Numbered from the stretch's first letter, positions 20,560 to 32,578 are shown. The stretch is 64,000 nt of DNA from Voacanga thouarsii (GCA_026120185.1 JANUWF010001729.1:434001-498000), one strand, 5' to 3'. Made by a program: numbers and translations. Notes: a model not told the origin generated them from the letters alone.

Positions 20560-21965
20560 CGTGATTGTTTACTTCCAGAAGGTAACTAGAAGGATTTTGT
20601 ACATTCCATGCAACATGGACATGCCAGAATACTATATGTACTCCACCCGCTAATCATCCCATAGGCAGGGAAGTTACTAATAGTCCACTGCAGTACAGCC
20701 CGCATTTGAAAATTTTATTTCTTAGAAATATCATAAGTGCAGACACCAGAATACCACAATGTCAAAAGCTCATCTATAAGCGGCTGCAAGTAAACATCTA
20801 GCTTTTGTTTTGAATTTTTTGGACCGGGAATTAAAACTGTCAAGAACATCACAACATTTTTCATACACATATTTGGTGGTAGATTATATGGAGTAACTAT
20901 GACTAGCCAACAAGAATATTATTTCCCTAACACCCCAAATGGTGAGAAACCTTATGCACACAATCCTAATCTAACATTACGTGGCTCTGCTGCGAAATCA
21001 GGATATGTTCGATCGAAATGTTGCCATGCCTTACTATCTCTTATGTGATTCATTATCCCGTCTTCAACCTGACTCTCTGCGTGCCACCTCAAGTACTCGA
21101 TTGTTGTATTAGATGTATAAAGCCTCTGCAACCTTAGAGTGAGTGGAAAATAATACATCTTCTTCAAAGCAATATTCTTCTGAACTTCGTTCTTCCCCAT
21201 TTTCTTTTTACAAGCATAATGAGCATGACCACAGAACTTGCATTCTCTACAACTACTATCCTCCTTCCAATAGAGTATGCAACTATTTACGCATGCATAA
21301 ATCTTTTGTATTGGTAGCCTAAGTATTGCAACTAACTTCTTCATTTTGCAAAAATCATCTGGTATCTTGTTGCCAGTTGGCATAACCTCCTTCATTAGTT
21401 GTGATACTTTATTAAAGCATTTTTCTAACATGTTATTTTCAGACTTGATGTTTAACAACCTAGCCACCACATACAACTCTGAGTGATTTGTACATCTATC
21501 CCATAAAGGCGTATTTGCAACCGTCAATAGATCATAAAATCGCTAGACATTGAGATTAGGTGGTTCCTCCATATTTGGTGGGAAAGAATTTGAGAGGTTG
21601 TTATTGCCTACTGCATCTGGAACCATATCATGAAAAAGGATTACTATACCCTAAACTCTGACCCATCCTACCAGTAATACACACCAGTGTCTGATATGTA
21701 CTTAGGATAAACGATTCACCATGACAAGTCCAATTAGAATAATTTTGCACAAACCCTTTGCTATATAAATGAACCCTGACCATATCTGCAGCTTGAAACT
21801 TTTTGTTCTTACACTTAAAACGAGGACATCTAATTTGATTAGTACTCGGCCATTTTGTATGTACAATAGCCCGTAAAAAAAAAAAAAAAGTTCAACACCA
21901 CTAATGAATTCATCTAAAAGTCCCCTTATTCCTGGAACATACATTCTATATATCCAGCTAGGATC
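20560..21965 (-). pseudogene. CACTA-2 TNP2 transposase, internally deleted
   Basis: The minus-strand order is: a transposase-associated N terminus at about 21690-21965 (frame broken at a run of fifteen identical bases near 21876-21890), then the long open segment 20952-21527 (PLWDRCTNHSELYVVARLLN, CVNSCILYWKEDSSCRECKF, RWHAESQVEDGIMNHIRDS), then 20600-20950 with KNSKQKLDVYLQPLIDELLT and LQWTISNFPAYGMISGWSTY. These are the N-terminal and middle parts of TNP2. The sequence then skips the conserved blocks present in CACTA-1 at 11100-11755. The missing part is of the order of 1.5-2 kb by comparison with CACTA-1. Confidence 0.88.
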
Positions 21966-23195
21966 TTCTATCTAAATTAGTTTAATTGGAATTACTAAAT
22001 TATCATTCAAATAATGCAGAAGAACAAATAATAAATGAAATTCGATGCCACAAACTATTTCTAATATATTCAATGACTAAACAATATTCAATTAACCTAA
22101 ATTTACAATATAATTTAATTAAGTAATAATAAAATAAATTATTAAATGTTGTAAAATAAATAAATGTTAGATAATATTTGTTACGAAACGTTTAATTAAA
22201 TAAGTATGGAACTTATTATTTTTTACACGTTAATTAAATAAGTAAAAACTACTATTGTTAATTAAAGAAGTATTATAAAATTTTTAAAAATTCTTAAAGG
22301 AGTAGAAGGTAAAATTTACATACTATTTTTTCAAAATTTTTTAATTTATTTCAAAAATAAAAAATTATACTACAAATATAATATAATATATATTTTTTCT
22401 ATTGCTAAATGTTTATTAAATTAAACTCTAAATAACGTATGTAATATGAAATATGATTTTTGAACCATATAAACATTTTTTTAAAATCGTATACGTATTT
22501 TTTTAAAATTTAATTTAAGGCAATTACATAAATTTTTTTTTAAAAAAAACTTATCAATAAGATTAAAATTTAACATATGAAGTATGAGATTAAAAAAAAA
22601 AAAAATCATTAAAGGCTTAAACAATTTTGATTTTTTTTTTTTGGCAGAGTCTCCCTTATAAATTGTCCATTTCCAGGCAATAGGCCACCTCAAAATAAAC
22701 ATACCACAACAAACAACAACCAATCCCTTACTACCAATCTCCAACAATCTCTAATATTCATAAACAATTATCCACCACCACCATTAATTTTAAGATACAA
22801 ATGAAGCAAATAATAATAATAATCTCCAAATCACGTTTAGGAAAAAAAATTATACCTCAAATTACCAATAAACAATCTCAACGATAGAGGACAAATTGAA
22901 TAGAACAAATTAAAGATTATACAAATTGTAGAGAATAAATTGAGCAACTTAAAGCTAGTAATTGAAGAGAAAAAAAAGAGCTCACCAGAGCTCTTTTTGG
23001 CTGGCAGCGGCGTAGCAGGAAGAAGGATGAACAACGAGGGAAGACAGTAGCGGCATCAGTGACTTCTCCAACTGGTCGATGACAGCTCGGCGATGGCGGC
23101 TGTTGCAAGCGCGGTGGTCAGCTACTCCGAGTGGAAAAATACAAAAGGGAAATGTAGAAATGGGAGACAGTCGAAGGAAAAAATGAAGACAAGTT
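21966..23195. other. Non-coding 5' part of CACTA-2
   Basis: Very AT-rich with many homopolymer runs (for example 22590-22605 and 22630-22643) and no domain. Some short open frames at 22837-23108 lie in a more GC-rich patch without recognisable motifs. It probably holds the promoter and 5' untranslated region of the transposase gene; nothing specific can be pointed to. Confidence 0.5.
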
Positions 23196-23619
23196 CTGTT
23201 ATAGATCTTAGAAATAGCGACTGATTCAAATTTTGGTCACAATTTAGCGACCGATTTAAACATTGGTCGCTAATAACTAAAATTAAAAAATAACATTATG
23301 ATTTTTTCATTTCGGTCACTAATCGAATGCTAGATAGGTAATATTGGTCGCTAATTAATGACCGTTTTGTGACAGATAAATCTTCCATATATAAATAAAA
23401 AATTAAAAAATGTATTCCGTAGAAAAAAGTGGTCATAGTTCTGTCGCAATTACTACCACACAAATTGTCTATGAAATTCTTTGACCGATTAGTGACCTAA
23501 TTGTAACCTTATCACCTACTAGTCGTGAATCAATCACTATTTGGCACTAAAAAAAATTTTGGTCACTAATATAGCGACCAATTTGACGTCGCTCAGTAAT
23601 TGGCCAGATTCTTGTAGTG
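23196..23619 (-). repeat. CACTA-2 terminal and subterminal repeats, right end
   Basis: Repeated motif TTAGCGACCGA and GGTCGCTAAT in both orientations (for example 23250-23275, 23343-23365 and 23565-23595), ending at the inverted terminal repeat CAGATTCTTGTAGTG. It mirrors the block at 17859-18290. Confidence 0.88.
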
Positions 23620-23736
23620 TAAGATCCGATCTAGGAGATGAATACTTAATCCAAGAGTTTCAAAGTTATCTTAGAGATAATGAAATATTATCTCAATGGA
23701 TTCCACCAAATACAGCTCAACATAATTGTGTATCCA
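23620..23736 (+). pseudogene. Copia-2 integrase, second piece
   Basis: This 117-bp piece lies between the two nested elements. It translates as RSDLGDEY (second catalytic Asp kept), YLRDNEILSQWIPPNTAQHN and CVSK, where a Glu of the catalytic triad would be expected instead of Lys. It begins with the CACTA-2 target duplication and ends with the Ty3 element target duplication ATCCA (23732-23736). Confidence 0.9.
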
Positions 23737-25152
23737 AGATGCGTAAAATTTCGATGCATAAAAATTATTAAATTTCAATCCATCCCTAACCAAGTTTTAA
23801 TTAAAATATTAATCCCAAATTATACATACAAGTAAGTATACTCATCGCAAGTATAGTATAGGGAATTAACAAGTATTGATCCTCAAAGAAACAAGTACAC
23901 ACTAATCACATTCATTCATTATTTAACTGATATAATAAAGTGAAAAAGTGATAAAAAGAAAAATAAAGAAAAATATATACAACTCAAGGATGTAAAAATA
24001 TGCAATTTAGACAAATGCTTTTGAAAACATGACAATGAATCACTTAGCACATATTACAATCAATTATTATCTTGGTCTTATAATGGATGTAAACTAGACC
24101 CACTTTGTTTGCAATCCATGGAATCATTATCTTCTAGTTAAATTTGTGAACATATTCAGTCTCAACCAATTTACCCAAAAGATGCATTATAATCAATCAT
24201 CATATAACCCTCTATATTCTAGGTGATTTAAAGTATGAAGTTAGTCAATGAATCCATATTCTAGCAATCATCAACTAACCTTTGATTACCCAAGTTCTTA
24301 AAAATTGACCCCTTTTTCAACCAAGCTAAGAGATAACAAATATGAAATAATTAGTTGAAGTAATTATCAACCCCTTTTTCAAGAAAGTCAACAACGAAAA
24401 TCAATTAATCAACTCTGTAATAAAAATAGGTAGTGAAATCCCATGACAAATAATCAATTGATCAGAAATCTAAATTAATTCAAGAAATCATGAATCTCAA
24501 AAAGCAATGTCAAATTACAATGAAAACATTAATTTCATCATTACTCTAGAAAAAGAAAACAAAGGTAAAAGAAAGAACTCATAGACTTGCCATTCTTCTT
24601 CTCCCTAAAAACCTTCTTAAATAATGTCCCTTGTATGATGAATCTCCTCTTCATGTGAGTGATTGGCAACTTTGATCCTTAGATTCATACATTTCTCTTT
24701 ACTTTTTCTTGTATTTATAAGCTCTCCTAACACCAAAATTCATGGCTTGAGAAGTCTTGTCCGAGTAGAGTTCGAAAAATACTAAAACCCTTAGGAAGAT
24801 AGCAAATTCGCACACAAAATCGCCTCTGGACAAAATGGACTTGGTGCCTGGTCACTTCGACCAACCTAGTGCCAAGTGTATTCTGGTTTCCTCCTCAACT
24901 TGTACTCTATTTTTGCTCTGCTTTTCCAAAGAACACCTGGTGCCTAGTGCGTGAGCTTGACTTGGACTAGGTCAAGTTTGGAATTTCTAATTTTTTTTGC
25001 TCAAAATCTACTAAATCTTGTACAAATTCATCCAAAATACTTCCCACAAGTAAAATATCAAATTGAAAGAAATATACATAGTTATTAAATCAAAAGTATC
25101 TCAAATTAACCTCACATAACTATAAAATTCGTGATGGATTTAGCCCCTATCA
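23737..25152 (-). repeat. 3' LTR of the Ty3 element
   Basis: It runs on the plus strand from AGATGCGTAAAATTTCG to GCCCCTATCA. It aligns with 30541-31943 over its whole length, with scattered differences and small gaps. In element sense it starts TGATAGGGGCTAAATCC, next to the polypurine tract TGTGGGGAAATG (25153-25164). Confidence 0.9.
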
Positions 25153-26453
25153 CATTTCCCCACAGTTGAACCTTTGCTTGTCCTCAAGAAAAACAATTCA
25201 GTCAAGAAGAAAATAACAAGAAAACAGAAGCTTTTATTCTTCCAATATTTTGATCATAACAAGGCTTATAACTTCCCTTCAAACTCTAGATAGAACCTTG
25301 CCATTCATCCAACCATTTGAAAATAATTCCAACTTACACCACAAAACTTTCAAAGTCAAATTAAGTAAGTTTATATTTTAGTTTAAGAAAATTATTTCAC
25401 TCTTCAAGTAAAAATATAGATAAAATGAATCATACAAGTCATGCTACCTACCAATTCGAGCATTATAAATCTAAAAATTGCACTACTCAAGTCATGATTT
25501 AAGGAAAACACTCCAATTTTTTTTCTCTCAATTTTTTCAATGTCTTAGGGAATTGATAGCCTCAACTAAATGGATTTCTCTTAATGCACCGTATTGGCCC
25601 CCCTTTTAGATTTAACTAATCATTTTTTCAACATTTTTTTCTTTTGCTTTTAGGAATTAATAGCCTCAAGAAAGTGAATTTCTCTTCACTATCCGTATTG
25701 GCCCCCAAAATCAGGCAAAAATTATTTTCTTACCTTCAACAAAGAAACAAGCTTTTTCTTTTTTTCCAATTCATTTTTCTTATTTTCCTACTCACAATCA
25801 GTTTTTTTTTTTTTTCACAATCTTTCCACTCAAAGATTTGTTTCTCCTCACATTCCTTATCACAACTCAAAGTCAAGCATAGTTTAAACCCATAATATAA
25901 GAGTTAGCCAACAAATTTTTCCACATTCATCATATCTTCCACATTCAAACTAGATGAGTTAAATAATACTCAAACACTAATGCATAAACAATCTTAACCC
26001 AAATTCAATAGTCTTAACATATCCCATCCAATAAACCAATTCGTTGGTAAAAATCCACCAAATGAATGACAAAACTCTTATCCGTGTAAGAAAGATAATT
26101 ACAACCTTGCTAAAGTAATGAAAACCACAGTTTTTTTTTTTTTTTGAATGCCTAAACTCTCCCCCTACACTTAAATGAGACAGTGTCCTCAATGGCAAAA
26201 AATATAACAATAAACGAAAAGCCAATGGACCAAAATAAATAAAGGAAAAGAATAGTGAAAAGAAAATACTTCCATGGTGAATTAGTTCCAACACGTGTGA
26301 ATCCACCACAAGAAATTAGAAAACATAAATCTAGAAAAAAGAAAAGCAAAATAAAGGAAAAGATAACTCAAAACAAGGTCATTAAAATTTAAAAGAAAAG
26401 AAATAAAAAAAGCGACAGAAAATAAAATAAAATAAAAGTAAGCAAGGAGTAAA
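25153..26453 (-). other. Ty3 element: non-coding 3' region with polypurine tract
   Basis: It includes the polypurine tract (25153-25164) and the conserved sense motif CTTGAGGACAAGCAAAGG (25171-25188). A block containing GATAGCCTCAA, GATTTCTCTT and CCGTATTGGCCCCC occurs twice, at about 25545-25606 and 25650-25712, an imperfect tandem duplication of about 108 bp. Long T or A runs cover 25800-25815 and 26130-26145. No coding evidence. Confidence 0.75.
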
Positions 26454-27682
26454 TCAATAGGTAGCATCCTTAGAATCAACATCATCATCAGTACCTCTAG
26501 CGGCTCTACTAGTGGATGCATCAGTGGACAGCTGTATCAAAGTAGCCAACCGCTGCACCTGGACATCCTGACGTCTATAAAGATTAGTAATGGAGTCTTG
26601 CAATTGGATGAGGATGGTCGTCTGGGTGTCGAGTCTAAGGCTCTGCTGCTCCAGTCGGGCCTCCATTCATGCCTGAAAATCAGAACTAGAATGTGAATTA
26701 CTGGCATGGGTGTGAGGTCGGGTAGGCTGATCCCTCGGCTCATCCTCATCAGGAGAAAGTTCCACTATCCCCGGATACTGTACCTCATAAGGTTTCTTCC
26801 ACCTTCTCTCTCTCTTATCATGCTACACTAAACTAAAGTATGCTCAGTCACTAAGTCCTACTCAATGGTCGGCTCACTGATCTCTCCATCCAAACTCTTG
26901 CCAAAGTCCTGTAAGATACGCATAATGAGTAAGGGAAATTTTAGAGCTTTAGCTAAGATGCGAGAGTAAACAACCTTCCTCATTGACTGAATAATAATAG
27001 GAGTAAGAGAGATAGGTGTACTCCTTATCATTTTATCAAGAATGTACACATCAATAACCCTAGACTCATTGAAGCCACTAGCTTTATGATAGACATTGAA
27101 AGAGAAAATGTAGACTAAAGCATGGAGGTAAGCCTCAAGATCATTATTGGAGTAATAGCGATGCTAGTCTATCTGGCCCTTCCGTCACATATGCAAAATA
27201 GCCTTAATAGCATCCACATCCCAAGTAAGGTCAGACATGAACTTTTTGTTATGATGGTCCACAGCTATCCATGGACTATCATCAGGCACACCCAAGATCC
27301 TAGCTAATCTATCCCTATTAAACTCAATAGGCACCCCCTTGACCATAGTAGAGATGATTGTGAGATTGTCCTTCTTCTTGTCCTACGTGTTAGCATAAAA
27401 CTCTCTCACCTTCGTAGGATAATAAGCTCTCCTAAATCTGATAATAGGCTCCTAACCTAGTCTCCTAAACATAGTGGAAAGCTGCAATGAATTGTTAAAA
27501 GAAGGCTTGTACATATTTTCTACTATGATTTTGTTGTGCAAGTAACTCTGGTACCATATTTGACATGTAGGATCAAAGAATTTTGTAGGCTAGGTAGGCA
27601 GAGGCTAAAAAAATGATGTTGAAGAAGATGAAGCTCTAGCTTTCTTAGCCCTAAGTGCTATTCCCTTGGGTTTCCTAGACAT
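26454..27682 (-). pseudogene. Ty3 element: putative plant transposon protein ORF
   Basis: From ATG at 27682 (MSRKPKGIALRAKKARASSS) the broken frame continues with a block around REFYANT, then STMVKGVPIEFNRDRLARIL, and later RSTPISLTPIIIQSMRKVVY. This pattern, VxGVxxxF then RxLGxPD, is that of the putative plant transposon protein domain (Pfam PF20167, from memory), found in non-pol ORFs of plant Ty3 elements. The C-terminal part (26454-26666) looks like a coiled coil, rich in Gln, Leu and Arg (LQDSITNLYRRQDVQVQRLA). About six stops or shifts break it. Its biochemical role is not known. Confidence 0.72.
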
Positions 27683-28864
27683 GATGAAGATATGATGATA
27701 GATAAAGATAGGATAGAGGAAGGAGGATAAAACTCACTCAAGATCACTTCTTAAGACTTAATCAACACCACTCTCAAATTTCTCACTATCACAATACCCA
27801 TTCAACTCATCCACCACCTCAGTATACCACAAAACACCCTACCAATACAACACAAACTCCCTAACAATACCTGTAAAAAATAGCCATTGTCCAAGCCCAA
27901 ACACAATATAAATACGAATGATCAATGTAGCAATGCCATTCATGTCATAATGTAAAGCTCATGATCATAATGTCAAGTTAAACATATAAAGAATTTGGCA
28001 CAACCACTATCTCTCCATATATGTAGAACATGGTTTTGTAGGCTCAAAATGACAAACATGAGAGACATGCTCAATAACTACCAAAAAGATTTAAGACATG
28101 AATTGCATTAACAAAATATCATTGTCAATCATATACCCATGATATATACTTTCAAAGAATGCAAAATCTCCATTCAATCCAATCCAACAAACCAAGAAAA
28201 ATGAGATTTTTCTGAGCATAATGCATACAAAAAATATCCAATAATCAATACAAAGAATTGAATCATAGAAAGTGTAGAAAAATCATACCACAATGATTTC
28301 TAATGTATGGGCAATGATCCTATGCAAAATGATTGAAGAAATTATGCACCTGCTAAAGAGATTGAAAAATGGGTTTTGTGAAGAAAATTTAGATTTTTCA
28401 TGATTTCAATCCAATACTTCACGAACAAAGTAATGATTTTGTGTTTGAAAGGTGTTTTGGACAGGTGGAAAATGATCTGGCGGTGTTTTGAAGTAAAACT
28501 TGGCGGGGGGTTGAGAGAAAAAATAAGGGAGATGAAGAGGTGGTTTAAAAAATGGCCAAAGGTGGCCGTCAATGGCCTTATTGTCGATGTGACCTGGCGC
28601 CAGGTCATGGTGATGGGCCTGGCTCTAGGCCAAGGCTATTCGGTTTCAATGTTCTTTGTAGTGCTCACTCGGGGCGTAGGCAACATATCTTGCCTGGCGC
28701 CAGGTTAGCTCTGTATGGCAAAAAAGAGTTTTTTTTTTATTTAATTGATTGAAAATAACAACAACTAAAATCACAAAATCAAGAAGAAAATTTACTCTAA
28801 AAATTAAAACGACAGAAAAATAAATGAAAGCACACAAAAATTAAAGAGATGTCCTAAAACCAAA
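27683..28864 (-). other. Ty3 element: spacer between gag and second ORF
   Basis: No domain is seen. It contains an 18-bp perfect palindrome, TGACCTGGCGCCAGGTCA (28590-28607), and a second copy of its core, CCTGGCGCCAGG (28693-28704). Short open frames near 28342-28752 on both strands go with this GC-richer patch and have no recognisable motif. Confidence 0.6.
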
Positions 28865-30261
28865 TCAGTAAAAATCATCTTTTTCCACGGTCTTGATTAC
28901 GTGGATTTGTCTTCGATTCCCCAGAAGAGATCCTATTTTATGATCTCCAAGGAGTTTGGCCAATTGTCCAACTTGATTTTCGAGATTACGCATGGATGTC
29001 TCCAAATTCCTTGTGATTGCATCCACTCCTTGAAACCGTGTTTCCATGCTACTTACCATTTGGTTAATCAAGTCTTCCAATGATAGCCTAGGTGGTGGCA
29101 CATTGTAAGGCAAGGGGGGTTGAGTCCTTTGATTTCCTCTAAAATTAGAAGAAGTTTTCCTACGTCAGTTTTGATTGTTCCATGAGAAATTGGGATGGTT
29201 CTTCCAACCAAGATTGTACGGGCACTAAAAGGACTATTACTTTGTCTTCCATTGCCCACAAATGTAACTTGTTCTAATCACTCTTGCGATGACCCCAAGC
29301 TTTGGCACTCATAATTTGGAGGCCCTTCCCTACAAAAATTACAATTAATATTCATTACCTATCTTTGAGAAGGAGACATCACAATTTTCACCATCTTTTG
29401 TTTTAGGGCCTCCACCTTAGTCTCCAAAGCTTCCATTGCATCCACCTTACGCACTCCATGAACACAAGTTTTTGATCTTGAGCTACCCCATGCATAATTA
29501 TTTGTAGGCTTTCAATCAAATCGAATACCGCCTTCGAGGTCTTAGAATAAATGGAACCTCCTGCAGATGCATCGGCCAATTGCCTTGTAGCAAAGCTTAA
29601 GCCACTATGAAAGATTTGCATTTGTATACCTAGCTCAAACCCCATGATGAGGATACTTCTTAAGCATCTCCTTGAATCTTTCCCAACAATCATAGAAATT
29701 TTTAGATTGTAATTGTTGGAAGGTGAAAATGTCTGTCCTAAGCTTGGATGTTCTAGTTGGGGGAAAATATTTTGCTAAAAAGTTTTCAGCCAAAATATTC
29801 TAAGTGGTGATGGATCCGGCTGGCAGAGACTTTAACCAAGATTTCACTCTATCTCTCAAAGAAAAAGAAAAAAGCCTTACTTTGATAGCATATTCAAAAA
29901 TACCATTCATTTTAAATATGTTACAAATTTCTAAAAAGCTCATAAAGTGGGCATTAGGATCTTCTTCAGCTAGCTCATCAAATTGTACTATGTTTTGAAT
30001 CATTTGGATAATGTTAGACTTTATCTCAAAGTTATTGGGTTCTATTTTGGGTCTTGTAATACTCAAGCCTGAACTCGAGATTACAGGCTTTAGAAAATCA
30101 TCCATAGTCCCCCTGTTATTGCAACTATTACCACCATTGTTTGGTTTGTTAACCTCTATATCGTCTCTTACCCTTGGTCTATCCACCCTTCAGATCTTTG
30201 TTAGGGTCCTCTCGATCTCAGAATCAAGATCTACTATAGCGTCTTTAGATCGTTGGGTCAT
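28865..30261 (-). pseudogene. Ty3 element gag
   Basis: Gag forms the particle shell. From ATG at 30261 (MTQRSKDAIVDLDSE) the frame goes through a stop near 30192 into 29800-30186, with the Ty3 gag core: DPNAHFMSFLEICN, then RLFSFSLRDRVKSWLKSLPA and GSITT. The homologous frame continues in pieces through 29403-29693 (KAVFDLIESLQIIMHG, the alanine-rich ADASAGGS) to the C-terminal part at 28865-29113 (SLEDLINQMVSSMETRFQG, RNLENQVGQLAKLL). At least five stops and two frame changes are present. The match to Athila-type gag is good along the whole length. Confidence 0.85.
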
Positions 30262-30516
30262 ACACTAAGGGTTAGATCTATAGAGAAAAGAAGATAGTGA
30301 GATTATAGAATTCACAAGTTAATCAATTACAGTACACTCACAAATTAAGTTAGCAAAGTTACAACATATAGTGAAATTAGGAAATGCAATTACAATTATA
30401 CAAAAAACAAAATATGGCACCTAGTCATACAAGAAACATATTCACATATTTACATATAGACATATAAACATATAAACATGATTAAATCATCACAATCAAA
30501 ACTTTCATGATATTGT

Positions 30517-30534
30517 TCTCCGGCAACGGTGACA
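30517..30534 (-). other. Primer-binding site of the Ty3 element (tRNA-Asp-like)
   Basis: The sense sequence TGTCACCGTTGCCGGAGA lies six bases inside the 5' LTR. It matches the usual tRNA-Asp primer site of plant Ty3 elements (TGGCGCCGTTGCCGGGGA) at 15 of 18 positions. Confidence 0.85.
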
Positions 30535-30540
30535 AAAACT

Positions 30541-31943
30541 TGATCTATAAATTTTAGGTGTACAAAAATTGTTAAATTTAAATCCATCCCTAACCAAGTT
30601 TAAAAAATTAATCCCAAATTATATATACGAGCAAGTATACCCATCGCAAGCATAGTATAGGAAATTAACAAGTATCGATCCTCAAAGGAACAAGTACACA
30701 CTAATCACTTTTTATTCAATGTTTAACCAACCTAATAAAGTGATAAAATGATAAAAAAAAATAAATAAAAATATATACAACTCAAGGTTGTAAAAACATG
30801 CAATTTAGACAAATGCTTTTGAAAACAAGACAATGAATCACTTAGCACATATCACAATCAATTATCTTCTTGGTCTCATGAAGGATTTAAAATAGATCCA
30901 CTTTGTTTGCAATCACTATCTTCTAGTTAAATTAGTGAACATATTCTGTCTCAACCAATTTACCCAAAAGATGCATTAAAATAAATCCTTATATAAACCA
31001 TATTGTAGGTGATTTAAAGTAGGAAATTAGTTAATGAATTCATATTCTAGCAATCATCAACTAACCTTTGATTACCCAAGTTCTTAACAATTAATCCCCT
31101 TTTCAACCAAGTTAAGAGATAACAAATATGAAATAATTAGTTGAAGTCATTATCAACCCCCTTTTCAAGCAAGTCAATAACAAAAATCAATTAATCAACT
31201 CCATAATAAAAATAGGTAACCAAATCCTAAGATAAATAATCAATTGATCAAAAGTCTAAATTAATTCAAGAAATCATGAATACCAAAAAGTAATGTTAAA
31301 CTACAATAAAAATATTAATTATATCATTCTTCTAGGGGAAAAAAAAAAAAACAAAGGTAAATGAAAGAACTCATAAACAAGCCCTTCTTCTTCTCCTTAA
31401 AAACCTTATTGAATAATGCCCCTTGTATGATGAATCTCCTCTTCTTGTGAGTGATTGGCAACTTTGATCCTTGGATTGACATATTTCTCTTGTGTTTTTC
31501 TTGTATTTATAAGCTCCCTTGGCACTAAAATTCGTGGCTTAAAAAGTCTTGTCCGAGTAGAATTCGAAAAACACTAAAATCCTTTAAAAGATACCAAGTT
31601 CGTGCACAAAATCACCTCTGGACAGAATGGACATGGCGCCTGGTCACTTCAACCAACCTGGCACCAGGTGTATTCAGGTTTCCTCCTTAATGCGTGCTCT
31701 ATTTTTGCACTGCTTTTCCAGAGCAAACCTAGTGCCTAGTGCATGAGCTTGACCTGGCGCTAGGTAAAGTCTAGAATTTCTGACTTTTTGCTTGAAATCT
31801 ACTAAATCTTGCATAAATTCATCCAAAACACTTTCCACAAGCAAAATATCAAATAAGAAGGAATATGTTTGGTAATTACATCAAAAGTATCTTGAATTAA
31901 CCTCAAATAACTAGGAAAATAGTGATGAATTTAGCCTATATCA
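30541..31943 (-). repeat. 5' LTR of the Ty3 element
   Basis: 1403 bp, TGATCTATAA...CTATATCA on the plus strand. It pairs with 23737-25152. Three GC-rich, nearly palindromic motifs lie at 31632-31645, 31656-31669 (ACCTGGCACCAGGT) and 31751-31765 (GACCTGGCGCTAGGT); their copies in the other LTR are more decayed. Confidence 0.9.
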
Positions 31944-32578
31944 ATCTAAAAGAAGGAATTAAACTTTATTAGATATGTTTTGATCCATGATGGCACTTGC
32001 AGATATACTAAAAATGTTTTGGGTATAAGCACTAGATACTCCTATTTATATTGTAAATAAAGTTCCATAAAAAACTGTTGACACTACCTCATTTTGAGCT
32101 ATTTTATGGTAAAAGAACCAAGCTAACCCACTTGGGAATTTGGGGATGTCTTTCTTATGTAAATAGCACAAAGTCAGACAAAGTGGATAGTAAATCTGAC
32201 AAGTGTTTGTTTGTTGGATATCCAAGAGAATCACATGAATATTACTTGTATCTCCTTTTTTAAAACAAAGTGTTTATCTCAAAGCATACAAATTTCTTAA
32301 AAAAGGAATTTATGCTTAAGGAAGATAGTGGGAGTAAAATTGAACTTAGTGAAGTTCAAGACACACGAACAAACAATGATCAACTGGTTGATCCCGAGTC
32401 TATTGATAAAATAGACAAACCTTTTAATACACAAGAACCTCATAGGTTAAGTAAGATATATGTGGCACCTGAGAGATATGGATTTTTTATAAGTACTCAC
32501 AATGACATATTGCTCATAGAAGAAGATGAGTCTACCACTTACAGGGAAGTTCTGAAGAGTACAAAATTTGACAAATGA
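31944..32578 (+). pseudogene. Copia-2 integrase C-terminal part
   Basis: It begins with the ATCTA target duplication and resumes the integrase of 23736 at the RRN motif. The open pieces 32078-32263 and 32270-32578 show the family motifs HLGIWGCLSYV, KSDKCLFVGYPRES and a C-terminal region rich in Asp, Glu and Asn (SGSKIELSEVQD). Ends near APERYGF with TGA at 32576-32578. A stop replaces the residue between RRN and TLLDM. Confidence 0.88.

Larger units (their letters stand above)
17859..23619 (-). mobile_element. CACTA-2: En/Spm-type transposon with clean termini
   Basis: The 5761-bp element begins CACTACAAGAATCTG and ends CAGATTCTTGTAGTG, perfect 13-base or longer terminal inverted repeats starting with CACTA. 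A 3-bp target duplication TAA flanks it (17856-17858 and 23620-23622), as expected for CACTA elements. The host sequence on both sides rejoins the Copia-2 integrase. Genes run on the minus strand: a transposase with a large internal deletion (about 20146-21965), then a Transposase_24-type gene (about 18435-19960). Subterminal repeats lie at both ends. It belongs to a different family from CACTA-1, because the repeat motif differs. With intact ends and a broken transposase it is non-autonomous. Confidence 0.95.
23737..31943 (-). mobile_element. Ty3-type LTR element with gag but no pol (TR-GAG/LARD-like)
   Basis: The 8207-bp element lies on the minus strand. Its LTRs are 30541-31943 (5') and 23737-25152 (3'), flanked by ATCTA (31944-31948) and ATCCA (23732-23736), a 5-bp target duplication with one mismatch. 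An Asp-tRNA-like primer site (30517-30534), a gag region (28865-30261), a plant transposon-protein ORF (26454-27682) and a polypurine tract follow in order. The motif CTTGAGGACAAGCAAAGG before the polypurine tract is typical of the Athila/Tat side of Ty3. No protease, RT, RNase H or integrase is seen in 25153-30540, so it needs a helper. The left LTR starts AG instead of TG. Confidence 0.88.

Noticed and set aside
22837..23108. Overlapping short open frames with a signal-peptide-like hydrophobic stretch
   Set aside because: They lie in the 5' non-coding part of CACTA-2, have no homologue in CACTA-1 and differ in phase; nothing supports translation.
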